Shown: positions 9,381 to 18,342 of the stretch, in pieces
Layout: the number at the start of each line of letters is the position of its first letter
Numbering within the stretch: the first letter of the stretch is position 1
Source of the DNA: Pseudaminobacter soli (ex Li et al. 2025)
GTDB lineage: Bacteria > Pseudomonadota > Alphaproteobacteria > Rhizobiales > Rhizobiaceae
Length of the DNA stretch: 64,000 bases
Assembly (NCBI RefSeq): GCF_029892515.1
Contig: NZ_JARXVF010000012.1
Location: forward strand, 1 to 64,000
Direction: 5' to 3'
The notes under the pieces: model-generated
What the model was told of the DNA's origin: nothing
The model's input: only the letters and a program-made list of their open reading frames with translations
The model's database searches: none
Translations under genes and position numbers: made by a program

Positions 9381-9929
9381 TCAAGCCTCCAGCGCCTGGA
9401 ACTCGTGCTCCAGCAGCCCCATCATGATGTCGTCGTGCCATGCGCCATTGACGAATGCCGTCTCGCGCTCCCGCCCCTCGATTCTGAAGCCGCATTTCTC
9501 ATAGGCGCGGATCGCGCGCTCGTTATAGGCCAGCACCCGGATGCCAATGCGATGCAGCCCCATCGTTCCGAAGGCATGGCACAACGCAAGCCTGATTGCC
9601 TCGCTGCCCAAGCCTCGCCCGAGCGAAGCCGGATCGAAGATCCCGACCGCTATCGACGCGCGGCGGTCCAGAAAATCGACCCGGTCGAGACGAATTTCGC
9701 CGATGAACGTCTGTCCGTTCTCGATGACCCAAGCGTGGGGATGATTGCAAAGCGCCTGGAACCAGCCCAGAACTTCCTCCCTCGTGAGAGGCGAAACATC
9801 CCACGTGCTCACGCCGAACATTTCGGCGATTTCTGTATCGCGTCCTAATGCCAGCCGCGCATCGATGTCCGCTTCCTCTGGAGGCCGAAGCCTTACCGAA
9901 GCCCCCTCCAGAACTGGCAACCCGCTCAT
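9381..9929 (-). CDS. GNAT N-acetyltransferase (RimJ/RimL type)
   Basis: The 182-aa protein shows the RimJ/RimL acetyltransferase pattern: VRLRPPEEADI at the N-terminus, the acetyl-CoA loop region SLGRGLGSEAIRLAL, and the C-terminal HRIGIRVLAYNERAIRAYEK segment. These enzymes acetylate N-terminal amino groups or small amines. The ATG at 9929 has a strong GGAGGG site. It is convergent with the preceding membrane protein (4 nt apart). Confidence 0.9.
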   Translation of the reverse strand: MSGLPVLEGASVRLRPPEEADIDARLALGRDTEIAEMFGVSTWDVSPLTREEVLGWFQALCNHPHAWVIENGQTFIGEIRLDRVDFLDRRASIAVGIFDPASLGRGLGSEAIRLALCHAFGTMGLHRIGIRVLAYNERAIRAYEKCGFRIEGRERETAFVNGAWHDDIMMGLLEHEFQALEA

Positions 9930-9985
9930 CTGCCCCCTCCAAGCGCAAGACTGCTTGCCCGGGCCACGATAGCCCTGTCGCGGTC

Positions 9986-10645
9986 CTAGAAAACCCCCGG
10001 CACCAACCGCCAGGTCCTGGCAAAATAGGCGTCGTATTCGGCCCCGAACTGGCTGCGCAGCATCGCCTCCTCGGCGTGGATGCGCGCGATCAGCGGCGGC
10101 ACGAGCAAGATGACCAGCAGAACGCCGACGCCGGAGCGGAACGCCAGCGCCCATCCCAATGAGCTGATCAACATGCCGAGATAGCTGGGGTTGCGGACGA
10201 TGCGGTAGATGCCCGTCGTCACCAGCTTGTGGTCGTGCTGGATGGCGACCAGCCCGCTGAACCTGCGCCCCAGCACGAAGACCGGCCATAGGCGCAACGC
10301 GCCGCCCACGGCAAACAGCACCACTCCCAGCCAGCGCACAGCCTCGCCGTCTATGGTCCAGAAGCCGATCCGGTCGGTATAGGCCGGCAAAAAGCCTGCG
10401 GCCACGCTGAGCACCCCAAAGGCGACGAGCACCCAGCGGTTGCCCCGGTCCTCGCGCTCGCCCGAACTGATATTACCCTCGGTGAAAAGCGCAACCCCGC
10501 TCATCACAAACGTCACCACCGTCAGCGCGACCAGTGCGGGATTGCCGAAGAAGGCGGCAAAACCGCCCTTCCCCAGGATCGCCAGGCCCAGAAAGGCCAG
10601 CGTCCCGACCAAGTTGAACAGCGCCAATCCGAAGGTCATCTTCAT
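9986..10645 (-). CDS. Isoprenylcysteine carboxyl methyltransferase-like membrane protein
   Basis: The 219-aa protein has five or six transmembrane helices and ends in the ICMT/PEMT-like region (TTGIYRIVRNPSYLGMLISS, then HAEEAMLRSQFGAEYDAY). The R-x-PxY-x-G and E-E motifs are those that bind SAM in the family. Bacterial members methylate lipids or unknown substrates rather than prenylated proteins. It probably shares a transcript with the GNAT gene downstream (56 nt gap). Confidence 0.85.
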   Translation of the reverse strand: MKMTFGLALFNLVGTLAFLGLAILGKGGFAAFFGNPALVALTVVTFVMSGVALFTEGNISSGEREDRGNRWVLVAFGVLSVAAGFLPAYTDRIGFWTIDGEAVRWLGVVLFAVGGALRLWPVFVLGRRFSGLVAIQHDHKLVTTGIYRIVRNPSYLGMLISSLGWALAFRSGVGVLLVILLVPPLIARIHAEEAMLRSQFGAEYDAYFARTWRLVPGVF

Positions 10646-11455
10646 CACTGCCTGCCCTCATCCGAGGGTTGTCAGAATAGACCTGAAACGGGCTTCATCC
10701 AACATGAGGAAGAGGTGGCGAGCGGCCAATGTCGGTTGCGACCGAAGGACAAGACCGGACGGCCGGCAATGCAAGACGTGGATGAAATTGGGACGCATTC
10801 ATTTCTAACGCATTGAAATCATTTACTCCGAACGAAATGTTCATCCCCCACCTTTGCGCCTCGCACATAATCCTCCGCATCGGCCTCACCGGGAACACGG
10901 GTCATGAACCGGATGAGCGTGGAGGGCGACGATGTCCGGGCTGGTGGCGCTGCTGGGTGATGAACCCCCAAGTCCGGGCCCAGGGTGTGGCTGGCCGCGC
11001 GAATGCGGAGGCGAACAAACCCAGGCAAGCGCATCGAACGGGCGGTCGTGGAGACCGCAGATAAATTACTAGATGAGCGCGTTTCCCGACCGCCCGTCTT
11101 CCCAGGTTCTTTGAAATGGCCAGACGGTGAAAACCGGGCGTGGCGATGAATAGGTGCGTCCTTCGAGGCTCGCCCTGCGGGCTCGCACCTCAGGATGAGG
11201 TAGGTTGGTGCCGGCACCTCAGAATGAGGCAGGTCGGTGCAGCCGCAACCTCGGGAGACGGAGGTGGGCGCCAGCATTAGCCCTCATGGTGAGGTGCGAG
11301 CGTAGCGAGCCTCGAACCACGAGGGCGGGATGAAGCGCGCCAACCCTGCCCTCCGCCATTGCTCCGGGCGTTCGTCGTGCGAAAAGCCAAACCGTTGGCT
11401 CTTCGTGGCCCCGCCCACCACTCCCCACCCCTTGCAACCGTAGCGCGGCTCCTAT
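10646..11455. other. Intergenic stretch without a credible gene
   Basis: About 810 nt between the ICMT-like gene and the leucine leader. Several open frames cross it on both strands, but none has coding character, a ribosome-binding site or recognisable product. It contains the inverted pair of palindromic repeats at 11155-11326 and presumably the leuA promoter close to its right end. Confidence 0.6.
11155..11326. repeat. Inverted pair of rhizobial palindromic repeats
   Basis: Copy 1 (11155-11200) contains TCCTTCGAGGCTCGCC, then GGGCTCGCACCTCAGGATGA. Copy 2 (11281-11326) is the same element reversed, with GAGGTGCGAGC and GCGAGCCTCGAACCACGA. Each copy is itself a hairpin. Intergenic repeats of this CCTC-GAGG type are widespread in Mesorhizobium and Bradyrhizobium genomes. 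Confidence 0.75.
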
Positions 11456-11587
11456 ATGAAACCCGGCATGACCTCGCGTCCGAACAAGCCCGCTGCCCGT
11501 CCGACCGCTTTCGCGGCCGAGACCGCGCGCGCGCTTTCGGCAACGCTTCTTCTTCTCGGCCTTATCGGCGATCGCCGGGCTCGTTGA
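11456..11587 (+). CDS. Leucine leader peptide upstream of leuA
   Basis: A 43-codon ORF begins MKPGMTSRPNKPAARPTA and carries four consecutive Leu codons (CTT CTT CTT CTC), then Gly, Leu and Ile, eight codons before the stop. Its stop codon overlaps the start of a hairpin, and leuA begins 131 nt downstream. This fits a leader peptide for attenuation by charged tRNA-Leu. The length is longer than most enteric leader peptides; an internal ATG at the fifth codon could also serve. No ribosome-binding site is obvious, so translation is inferred. Confidence 0.7.
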   Translation: MKPGMTSRPNKPAARPTAFAAETARALSATLLLLGLIGDRRAR

Positions 11588-11633
11588 AGGAGCGTCCGGC
11601 GGTCGAAATTGCCGCCAGGCAGTTGCTCCTTTT
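11587..11633 (+). promoter_or_regulatory. Probable leucine attenuator terminator
   Basis: AAGGAGC (11587-11593) pairs with GCTCCTT (11625-11631), enclosing an inner GGCGG/CCGCC stem, and TTTT follows. It starts at the last base of the leader peptide stop codon, the right place for a ribosome-controlled terminator. I did not find an equally clear antiterminator partner by eye. Confidence 0.6.
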
Positions 11634-11718
11634 GCTCTTCACAACCGAACTAAAATTCTGGTTTAAGACCGCCTGACGAAGCGCGCTTGCGCATGGCGGC
11701 AGAGAGAACGAGACCGAG

Positions 11719-13428
11719 ATGAACAAGATGACTTCCGAACCTGGTGTATCGATCCGCCACGGCATGCCGACGGCCGGCGCCAAGTACGAGCCCTATCCCA
11801 AGGTCGATCTGCCTGACCGCACCTGGCCCTCCAAGACCATCGACAAGGCGCCGATCTGGTGCTCGGTCGACCTGCGCGACGGCAACCAGTCCCTGGTCGA
11901 CCCGATGGGCCACGACCGCAAGGTGCGCATGTTCAAGCTGCTGCTCGACATGGGCTTCAAGGAAATCGAAGTCGGCTTCCCGTCCGCCTCGCAGACCGAT
12001 TTCGACTTCAACCGCTGGTGCATCGAGGAAGGCAACGTCCCCGAGGACGTGTCCTTGCAGGTGCTGGTGCAGTGCCGGCCGGAGCTGATCACCCGCACCT
12101 TCGAAGCGCTGCAGGGCGCGCATCGGCCGATCGTGCATTTCTACAACTCCACCAGTGAGTTGCAGCGCCGCGTCGTCTTCGCCAAGGATGTCGCCGGCAT
12201 CAAGCAGATCGCCACTGACGCTGCCAAGATGATCACCGACATGGCCGCCAAGGCAGGCGGCGGCTATCGCTTCCAGTATTCGCCCGAGAGCTTTACCGGC
12301 ACCGAGCTGGAAGTGGCGCTGGAGATCTGCAACGCGGTCACCGAGATCGTGAAGCCGACGCCGGACAACAAGCTGATCCTCAACTTGCCCTCCACCGTCG
12401 AGATGGCGACGCCCAACACCTATGCCGACCGTATCGAGTGGATGATCCGGCATCTCGACAACCGCGAGAACCTGATCATCTCCCTGCATCCGCACAACGA
12501 CCGCGGCACGGGCGTTGCGGCCACGGAACTGGCGCTGATGGCCGGCGCCGACCGCGTCGAGGGCACGCTGTTCGGCAATGGCGAGCGCACCGGCAATGTC
12601 GACATCGTCAACCTGGCGCTGAACATGTACACGCAGGGCGTCGATCCCGAACTGGACTGCTCCGACATCAACCGGATGAAGGACGTCTACGAATACTGCA
12701 ACCAGCTGAAGATCGCCGAGCGTCACCCTTACGTCGGCGAACTGGTCTACACCGCCTTCTCCGGCTCCCACCAGGACGCCATCAACAAGGGCATGAAGGC
12801 GATCAAGACCGCCAACAAGCCGCTGTGGGAAGTGCCCTACCTGCCGATCGACCCGCAGGACGTCGGCCGTTCCTACGAGGCGATCATTCGCATCAACTCG
12901 CAGTCCGGCAAGGGCGGCATCGCCTATGTGCTGCAGGCCGACTATGGCCTCAACCTGCCGCGCAGCCTGCAGGTCGAGTTCAGCCAGGACATCCAGGCGA
13001 TCACCGACTCGGAAGGCAAGGAAGTCTCGCCCAAGCGCATCCATGAGCGTTTCATCGAGCGCTATGTGGAGCAGCCCGGCGCGCGACTGAAGTTCGTCGA
13101 CCACCACACCTATCCCGATACCGCCAACAAGGGCCAGCGCGTGGTTGAGGGAACCATCATCGACAACGGCAAGGAAGTGACCATCACCGGCACTGGCAAC
13201 GGCCCGGTCGACGGCTTCGTCGATGCACTTTCGCGCCACATCGGCGTGCCGCTCTCGGTGCTCGACTACTCCGAGCACTCGATCCAGCGCGGCTCGAACG
13301 CCTCTGCCGTCTGCTACATGGAGATCGAGCATCCGGGCGGTCGCGCCTTCGGCGTCGGCATCAACACCAATATCGTGGCCGCATCGCTCGAGGCGGTGAT
13401 CTCTGCCGCCAATCGTATCGTCGGCTAA
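11719..13428 (+). CDS. leuA: 2-isopropylmalate synthase (long form, LeuA type 2)
   Basis: This 569-aa enzyme condenses 2-ketoisovalerate with acetyl-CoA, the committed step of leucine synthesis. The TIM-barrel catalytic region contains CSVDLRDGNQSL and the metal-binding SLHPHNDRGTGV plus GNGERTGNVD. The C-terminal 120 residues form the LeuA dimer/allosteric domain (VEGTIIDNGKEVTITGTGNG) that normally gives leucine feedback. The KIWCSVDLRDGNQ-type start and length mark the longer actinobacterial/alphaproteobacterial class. A leucine-rich leader peptide and hairpin lie directly upstream, so both attenuation and feedback control are likely. Confidence 0.97.
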   Translation: MNKMTSEPGVSIRHGMPTAGAKYEPYPKVDLPDRTWPSKTIDKAPIWCSVDLRDGNQSLVDPMGHDRKVRMFKLLLDMGFKEIEVGFPSASQTDFDFNRWCIEEGNVPEDVSLQVLVQCRPELITRTFEALQGAHRPIVHFYNSTSELQRRVVFAKDVAGIKQIATDAAKMITDMAAKAGGGYRFQYSPESFTGTELEVALEICNAVTEIVKPTPDNKLILNLPSTVEMATPNTYADRIEWMIRHLDNRENLIISLHPHNDRGTGVAATELALMAGADRVEGTLFGNGERTGNVDIVNLALNMYTQGVDPELDCSDINRMKDVYEYCNQLKIAERHPYVGELVYTAFSGSHQDAINKGMKAIKTANKPLWEVPYLPIDPQDVGRSYEAIIRINSQSGKGGIAYVLQADYGLNLPRSLQVEFSQDIQAITDSEGKEVSPKRIHERFIERYVEQPGARLKFVDHHTYPDTANKGQRVVEGTIIDNGKEVTITGTGNGPVDGFVDALSRHIGVPLSVLDYSEHSIQRGSNASAVCYMEIEHPGGRAFGVGINTNIVAASLEAVISAANRIVG

Positions 13429-13449
13429 GCAGTACGCTGTTAACCATAT

Positions 13450-13485
13450 CAGGCCCAGCGCTCAAATTGAGGGCTGGGCCTGTTG
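13450..13485 (+). terminator. Hairpin terminator after leuA
   Basis: A 10-bp perfect stem (CAGGCCCAGC / GCTGGGCCTG) with a short inner CTC/GAG pairing lies 21 nt after the leuA stop. The T tract is weak, so efficiency is uncertain. Confidence 0.65.
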
Positions 13486-13570
13486 ACAATCAGGCGTTGA
13501 CTGCTTGTGCAGGACCGCCGGAGCGTTATGATCGGGCTTCCCTAGGCGCCGCTCTCGAAAGGTCCGACGC

Positions 13571-15325
13571 TTGCTGCACAACAAGCCTGCCGCCCCCGCA
13601 GTGCTAGACACGCTGAAGAGAGTCCTGGCTAGCAGGACCTTTGGCCGGTCCGAACGTGCCCGCAAATTGCTGCGTTATTTGGTCGAGCAGGAGCAGGCCG
13701 GACAGGCCGAGCGTCTCAAGGGTTTTACCATTGCAGTAGACGTCTTCGGCCGTGACGCCGACTTCGATTCCTCCGCCGATGCTGTCGTGCGCGTGCAGGC
13801 CGGGCGCCTGCGCGAACTTCTGGCCCAATATTTCGCCACCGAGGGCGCTTCCGAGCCGATCCGCATCAGCATTCCGCGCGGCAGCTACATTCCCAGTTAC
13901 GAATTCGTCGGTGTGACGAACGTCCCGCCTCTGGCCGCGGCAGGTCCGGACGAAATCGTCCTGCCGCTGCAGGAGCAGCCGGCGAGCATCGCGGCGAATG
14001 CGCCGGCACCTGCCTCTCCGCTGGTTACAGAGGCGCGAATGATGCGCCACCTGCGGTTTTTCTGGGCGACGATGTTGGTCGTCATTACGATGCTGGGCTT
14101 CGTGATCCTCCGCATCCTGACGCCCGGGACGGTCGGCGACGTCACCGATCCTACGGAAGTTTCCGCCAGCTCCAGCGAAACGGTTTCGCCGTCAGCACTT
14201 GCGATGCCACCCGTCTATGTGAAGGCCGAAGCGAAGGACGACAACGTCACGCGCGTCGCCGCCGTAATACGGATAGCGCTGTCCGGTTTCGACACCGTCG
14301 ACCTGATCGCGCGCGAGCCAACGCCGCGAATAAACGCATTCGTCGATCCGTTGCAATTCGTATTCGAAGTGGCTCCCGGACCGGCCGAGGGAACCGTCGC
14401 GATCAATCTCACCAACAGCGCCACCGGCAAGGTGCTGGTGTCTCGCGTGCTCCTGCCCAACGATCTCGATACGCAAACGCTGGACGATCGCATTGCCAAC
14501 CTGCTCAGCTCGACGATCCCGGCTTCTGGCGCGATCTACGGCTATATCGAGCAGAACAAGCTTGCCTCCGGCCTGGTCAACTGCCTGATCCTCAATGACC
14601 GATACTATCTCGACCCGACCTCGGAGAAGCATGAGGCCGCCTATCGCTGCTTCGCCGACATGGCAGACCGTGGCGGCAAGTCTCCGCTGATCTTTGCCGA
14701 GCTCGCGTCTCTGCACCTCAAAGCCCTCACCGAGGGCCACCCTTACCCGCTCAACCCGAGCGCCGAACAGGCATTGTCGATGGCGTATCGGGCGGTGCTG
14801 GCCGGCCCGACCAGCCCTTACGCACACCGCGCCTACGGCTTTCTGAATTCGCGGGTCGGCGACGTGTCCGAATCCATTCGCTTCATGCGCAAGGCCTACG
14901 AGCTCAACACCTACGACCTCAGCATGGCGGCCGCATATGGCTACGCACTGATCTTCGCCGGCGACTACGCCACCGGCGCGCCGATCATGGAGCGCGCCGT
15001 CGAAGCTTCGAGCGCGCATCCGAGCTGGTGGGACTACGGGCTGTTCGTCGCCAAATTCATGACCGGCGACGAGGATCGCGCCGCGCGCGCTACCGAAGCG
15101 CTTGCTTCGACGAAGAAGTCCCACTACCTCGCCGCCCGCTTGATCGTCGCCGACCGCGTCGGCAACCAGGAACTGGCCAAAGCTCTTATCGCCGAGATCG
15201 AGCAGGAATTTCCCGCATTCGCAGCCAACCCGCGCGTGGTGTTCGCCCGCTCCAACTATCCGCCGGACATGGTCGACAAGCTGGTGACCGCCCTGCACAA
15301 GGCCGGTCTGATACAGCCGATCTGA
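13571..15325 (+). CDS. Membrane-anchored TPR regulator-like protein
   Basis: The 584-aa protein has an N-terminal domain of about 110 residues (ERLKGFTIAVDVFGRDADFD, ADAVVRVQAGRLRELLAQYF, ISIPRGSYIPSYE). This domain is common in rhizobial proteins annotated adenylate-cyclase-like or TPR proteins, and looks like a winged-helix or signalling adaptor. A single transmembrane helix follows (about residues 160-182), then a C-terminal region of TPR-like helical repeats with frequent Ala-Tyr pairs. No cyclase catalytic domain is present. The TTG start at 13571 is tentative (AAAGG upstream); GTG at 13601 is an alternative. Confidence 0.65.
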   Translation: MLHNKPAAPAVLDTLKRVLASRTFGRSERARKLLRYLVEQEQAGQAERLKGFTIAVDVFGRDADFDSSADAVVRVQAGRLRELLAQYFATEGASEPIRISIPRGSYIPSYEFVGVTNVPPLAAAGPDEIVLPLQEQPASIAANAPAPASPLVTEARMMRHLRFFWATMLVVITMLGFVILRILTPGTVGDVTDPTEVSASSSETVSPSALAMPPVYVKAEAKDDNVTRVAAVIRIALSGFDTVDLIAREPTPRINAFVDPLQFVFEVAPGPAEGTVAINLTNSATGKVLVSRVLLPNDLDTQTLDDRIANLLSSTIPASGAIYGYIEQNKLASGLVNCLILNDRYYLDPTSEKHEAAYRCFADMADRGGKSPLIFAELASLHLKALTEGHPYPLNPSAEQALSMAYRAVLAGPTSPYAHRAYGFLNSRVGDVSESIRFMRKAYELNTYDLSMAAAYGYALIFAGDYATGAPIMERAVEASSAHPSWWDYGLFVAKFMTGDEDRAARATEALASTKKSHYLAARLIVADRVGNQELAKALIAEIEQEFPAFAANPRVVFARSNYPPDMVDKLVTALHKAGLIQPI

Positions 15326-15383
15326 TCAGAGTGCGGCGAAACATGAAGGGTCCCAAGCGCCGGATGAGAAAAGAGGTTGTGAA

Positions 15384-16139
15384 ATGATCTTCGCTCGCGT
15401 CCATGGCGGCAGCTCTCCCGCGATCGTGCTTTTGCATGGGTTCGGAGCATTCTCCGGCGTCTGGGACGCAATCGCCGCGGACCTCGGCACGCAGCACCGG
15501 GTCATCGCCTACGACCTGCCGGGACATGGGCAATCACTTGACTGGCCGGAGACACCCTCCCCCAAGTCAGCGGCGCGCGCCGTTCTCGCCGACCTCGAGA
15601 CGCGCGGCGTCGAGAAGGCCCATTTCGTCGGTCATTCGATGGGCGGCGCGATAGCCACGCTCGCAGCACTGTCCAGCCCCGAAAGGGTTGCCTCGCTCAT
15701 GCTGCTTGCGCCAGGCGGCTTTGGCGAGGAAATCAACGCTCCCCTGCTCCGCCGCTACGGAGCGGCCACTTCGGCGGAAGAGCTTCGCAACTGCCTGGTC
15801 GCGATGTCGACACCGGATTTTTCGCCGCCGCCCGAAGCCGTTGACGCGCTCGCTGCGATGCGGGCTCAGGCGGGACAAAAGGAGATGCTGGCGAAGATCG
15901 CCGACGCCATCGCCCGGGATGGCAGGCAGGGTGTTATCCCGCAGGACTGGCTGGCCACGCTCTCCATACCGGTGACAGTCGTCTGGGGGACGGAAGATCC
16001 GATGCTGCCCTTTTCCCAGACCAGCAACCTGCCGCCGTTTTTCAAATTGCACCCGGTGCCGGCCGCCGGCCACATGCTGGTCGAGGAACGGCCGGGCCTC
16101 GTCGCCGACCTGATCCGCCAAGCGATCGGCCCAGCGTAA
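15384..16139 (+). CDS. Alpha/beta-hydrolase
   Basis: The 251-aa protein has the oxyanion motif LLHGFG, nucleophile Ser85 in GHSMGG, a predicted acid in WGTEDPM and catalytic His in AAGHM. The fold matches the epoxide-hydrolase/acetoin-dehydrogenase-E2-like hydrolase group, but the substrate is unknown. It starts 58 nt after the TPR gene and may share its transcript. Confidence 0.85.
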   Translation: MIFARVHGGSSPAIVLLHGFGAFSGVWDAIAADLGTQHRVIAYDLPGHGQSLDWPETPSPKSAARAVLADLETRGVEKAHFVGHSMGGAIATLAALSSPERVASLMLLAPGGFGEEINAPLLRRYGAATSAEELRNCLVAMSTPDFSPPPEAVDALAAMRAQAGQKEMLAKIADAIARDGRQGVIPQDWLATLSIPVTVVWGTEDPMLPFSQTSNLPPFFKLHPVPAAGHMLVEERPGLVADLIRQAIGPA

Positions 16140-16243
16140 TCGCCACGCGTTTGCGCCGACCGTTGCCTCTAGGGCAGGTGCATTGACGACCCTGCTATGT
16201 TAAGAGCTTCTTAACGTACGCATTCGGGTTGGAGTGTCCTGCC

Positions 16244-16855
16244 ATGAGTGATGCAGGTGAAAATGTAACGCCGATAGATCCGTCGCGACGCTTGGCCGAT
16301 GCCATTCGCGACGTGAAGAACGCAGTGGCGGACCGTGACGATGTGGTGGTGGAACTGCGCGAAGCCAGCCGCATGCGGCTCGATCTCCTGGCGCAGGAGC
16401 TGGCTCCCGTATTCGCCGAAGTGCCGGCCGACATCGACATGTTCGATTTTGCGGTCTCCTCGGGCCTGCAGCCGCGCCTCTGGATCGACGCCATCAGCCA
16501 CGTTTCGCTGGGGCGCGACCGTCGCACCTACCGCTTCCTGAAGGACACCCGCATTGGCCGCGTGGTCCTGGCAGAATCCACCGACATAAAGCCGGTGGCC
16601 GATCAGGTCACCCGCTACATCGCCGAGCGCATCGTGGAGCGCCAGCGCATGATGGATGGCGGCGTCGACCGCGCCTTCGGGCGCGAGACTGCGGTTCCGG
16701 AAGCCGTCGCAGCCCTCCAGGCACCGCACTCCAATGGCTGGCAAAGCTTCTTTGCCGGTTTCGGCCTCTTTGCAGCCGGTGCGATCGTTGGCTTTGCCCT
16801 GACGATGGCATGGCTGCGCGACGGCCTGTCCGCGCTGAAATTATTCGATTTCTGA
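16244..16855 (+). CDS. Conserved tail-anchored protein of unknown function
   Basis: A 203-aa protein with a soluble mixed alpha/beta N-terminal part (residues 1-160) and one C-terminal transmembrane helix (SFFAGFGLFAAGAIVGFALT). I recognise the general type from rhizobial genomes but no function. ATG at 16244 follows TTGGAGTG; an upstream in-frame TTG adds five residues. It ends head-to-head with the phosphoesterase gene: the two stop codons abut with no spacer. Confidence 0.75.
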   Translation: MSDAGENVTPIDPSRRLADAIRDVKNAVADRDDVVVELREASRMRLDLLAQELAPVFAEVPADIDMFDFAVSSGLQPRLWIDAISHVSLGRDRRTYRFLKDTRIGRVVLAESTDIKPVADQVTRYIAERIVERQRMMDGGVDRAFGRETAVPEAVAALQAPHSNGWQSFFAGFGLFAAGAIVGFALTMAWLRDGLSALKLFDF

Positions 16856-17788
16856 TCAGCCCGCTGCTTGCGAAACCCGCGCCGAATAGGGCGTCAGGTC
16901 CATCTCGATGAGCTTGGACGGCGGTGCGTTGACCTTCGTCAGGCCGTACCGCGCCAGATGAATCTGCCAGGCACCGGCCTGCCCGCTGATCTCCAGAAGA
17001 TTGTATTGGGCCGCCGGATTGCGGCCGCCTATGCCCTGCCCTGCCGCAGAGACCCCCACAGCCGGTACCGGCTTTTTAGCCGTGCCGATCCAGAAAAGCG
17101 AGGGCAGGTGCGAATGCCCGTGCAGGATCAGTTCCGCGCCGTGGCGTTCGATCACGCGCTGGAAGCGGCTGATGCCGAACAGGCGCTTGTGCTGGGCAAC
17201 CGCGCCGCGCACCGGCGGATGATGGATCATGATCACCCGGCAATGGCCCCGCTCGGCCGTCTCGTCGAGCAATCGGCCAAGGCGCCGTGCCTGGCCCTCG
17301 AGGAAAAAGCCGTTGGCCATGAATGGAGCGGTGGCGCGCGCCGTGGAAACGCCGATCAGCGCCACATCGCCGCGAACCCTGAGATAGGGAAAGGAATGGC
17401 GACCAACGGGAATGGTTTGTTCATCGCCCTTCATCCAGGCCGCCCAGGCCATGCAGATCTTGTCGAAAGCGCCGGGCACATAGGCGTCGTGATTTCCGGG
17501 CACGACCGAAACATCAGCGGGATTGCCGAGCGATTCCAGCCAGAGCCGCGCCAGTTCGATCTCGCCGTTAAGTGCCAGATTGACCAGATCCCCAGTCACT
17601 GCGAGGTGATCGGGCTTGGCCGCCTGCAGGTCGGCCACGATCGTGTCGAGGGCGCCTTCATGCAGGAAATGCCGCCGGTTGCGCTGCCAGTTGACATACC
17701 CCGTGACACGCTTGGAGGCGAGTTCGCGATAGGTTACAGGAGGCAGGGGCCCCAGATGGACGTCGGAAATATGCGCAAGCCTGAACAT
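16856..17788 (-). CDS. Metallophosphoesterase (calcineurin-like)
   Basis: The 310-aa protein has the five metallophosphoesterase blocks in order: HISDVHLG, VTGDLVN, VVPGNHDAY, MIHHPP and LILHGHSHLP. These bind a dinuclear metal centre (usually Mn/Fe or Zn) and hydrolyse phosphomono- or diesters. The closest-looking group is cAMP phosphodiesterase/CpdA-like, but the substrate is not certain. I chose ATG at 17788 (MFRLAH) because the family begins at this motif; an upstream in-frame ATG at 17860 would overlap the divergent NUDIX gene. Confidence 0.9.
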   Translation of the reverse strand: MFRLAHISDVHLGPLPPVTYRELASKRVTGYVNWQRNRRHFLHEGALDTIVADLQAAKPDHLAVTGDLVNLALNGEIELARLWLESLGNPADVSVVPGNHDAYVPGAFDKICMAWAAWMKGDEQTIPVGRHSFPYLRVRGDVALIGVSTARATAPFMANGFFLEGQARRLGRLLDETAERGHCRVIMIHHPPVRGAVAQHKRLFGISRFQRVIERHGAELILHGHSHLPSLFWIGTAKKPVPAVGVSAAGQGIGGRNPAAQYNLLEISGQAGAWQIHLARYGLTKVNAPPSKLIEMDLTPYSARVSQAAG

Positions 17789-17841
17789 GGTTCTCTTGTA
17801 GGACACGCGACCTCGGCTTTCCACCCATCGGCTGCTGTCAT

Positions 17842-18342
17842 ATGAGCGCGGGCAGCACACGTGACCGCTTTCGCCAGAACGGCTGGCCGTGGCTGCGGTC
17901 CAAGCTTTTCCATGCCTATTTCCTGCTGCAACGGCCGATGACGCTTGGCGTGCGCGGGCTCGTCTACGACAGGGCGAACAATTCCGTCTTCCTCATCCGC
18001 CACACCTATGTTCCCGGCTGGCAGATTCCAGGCGGCGGGGTCGAAACCGGCGAGACTGTGCTGGAGGCCCTCGAGCATGAGATGCTTGAAGAAGGCAACA
18101 TCACCTTCACCGCGCCGCCGCAGCTCAAATCCATCCATTTCAACCGGCAGGCCAGCCGCCGCGACCACGTTGCATTTTACCTGATCGAGGCGTTCCAGCA
18201 GACGTCACCGAAACAGCCGGATCATGAAATCGCCGAATCCGGCTTCTTTCCGCTGGATACACTCCCGAAGGATACCACACCCGCAACGTTGAGGCGCATT
18301 GCCGAAGCACTCGACGGCGTGCCGCCCTCGCCAGACTGGTAA
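17842..18342 (+). CDS. NUDIX hydrolase
   Basis: The 166-aa protein has a recognisable NUDIX box (GGGVETGETVLEAL followed by EHEMLEEGN). The consensus REUxEE is present as HEMLEE: His replaces the usual Arg, and the final Gly is shifted. The metal-binding glutamates are kept, so activity is possible. NUDIX enzymes cleave nucleoside diphosphates linked to another group; the substrate is not predictable. The gene is divergent from the phosphoesterase (53 nt shared promoter space). Confidence 0.85.
   Translation: MSAGSTRDRFRQNGWPWLRSKLFHAYFLLQRPMTLGVRGLVYDRANNSVFLIRHTYVPGWQIPGGGVETGETVLEALEHEMLEEGNITFTAPPQLKSIHFNRQASRRDHVAFYLIEAFQQTSPKQPDHEIAESGFFPLDTLPKDTTPATLRRIAEALDGVPPSPDW

Noticed and set aside
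10695-11676. Several open frames in the leuA upstream region
   Set aside because: They cross the palindromic repeats, have no start signals and have compositions typical of non-coding GC-rich DNA; only the Leu-rich leader frame was kept.
11650-13332. 560-codon minus-strand frame opposite leuA
   Set aside because: A shadow frame rich in His, Asp, Arg and Val created by the codon bias of leuA; leuA itself is unambiguous.
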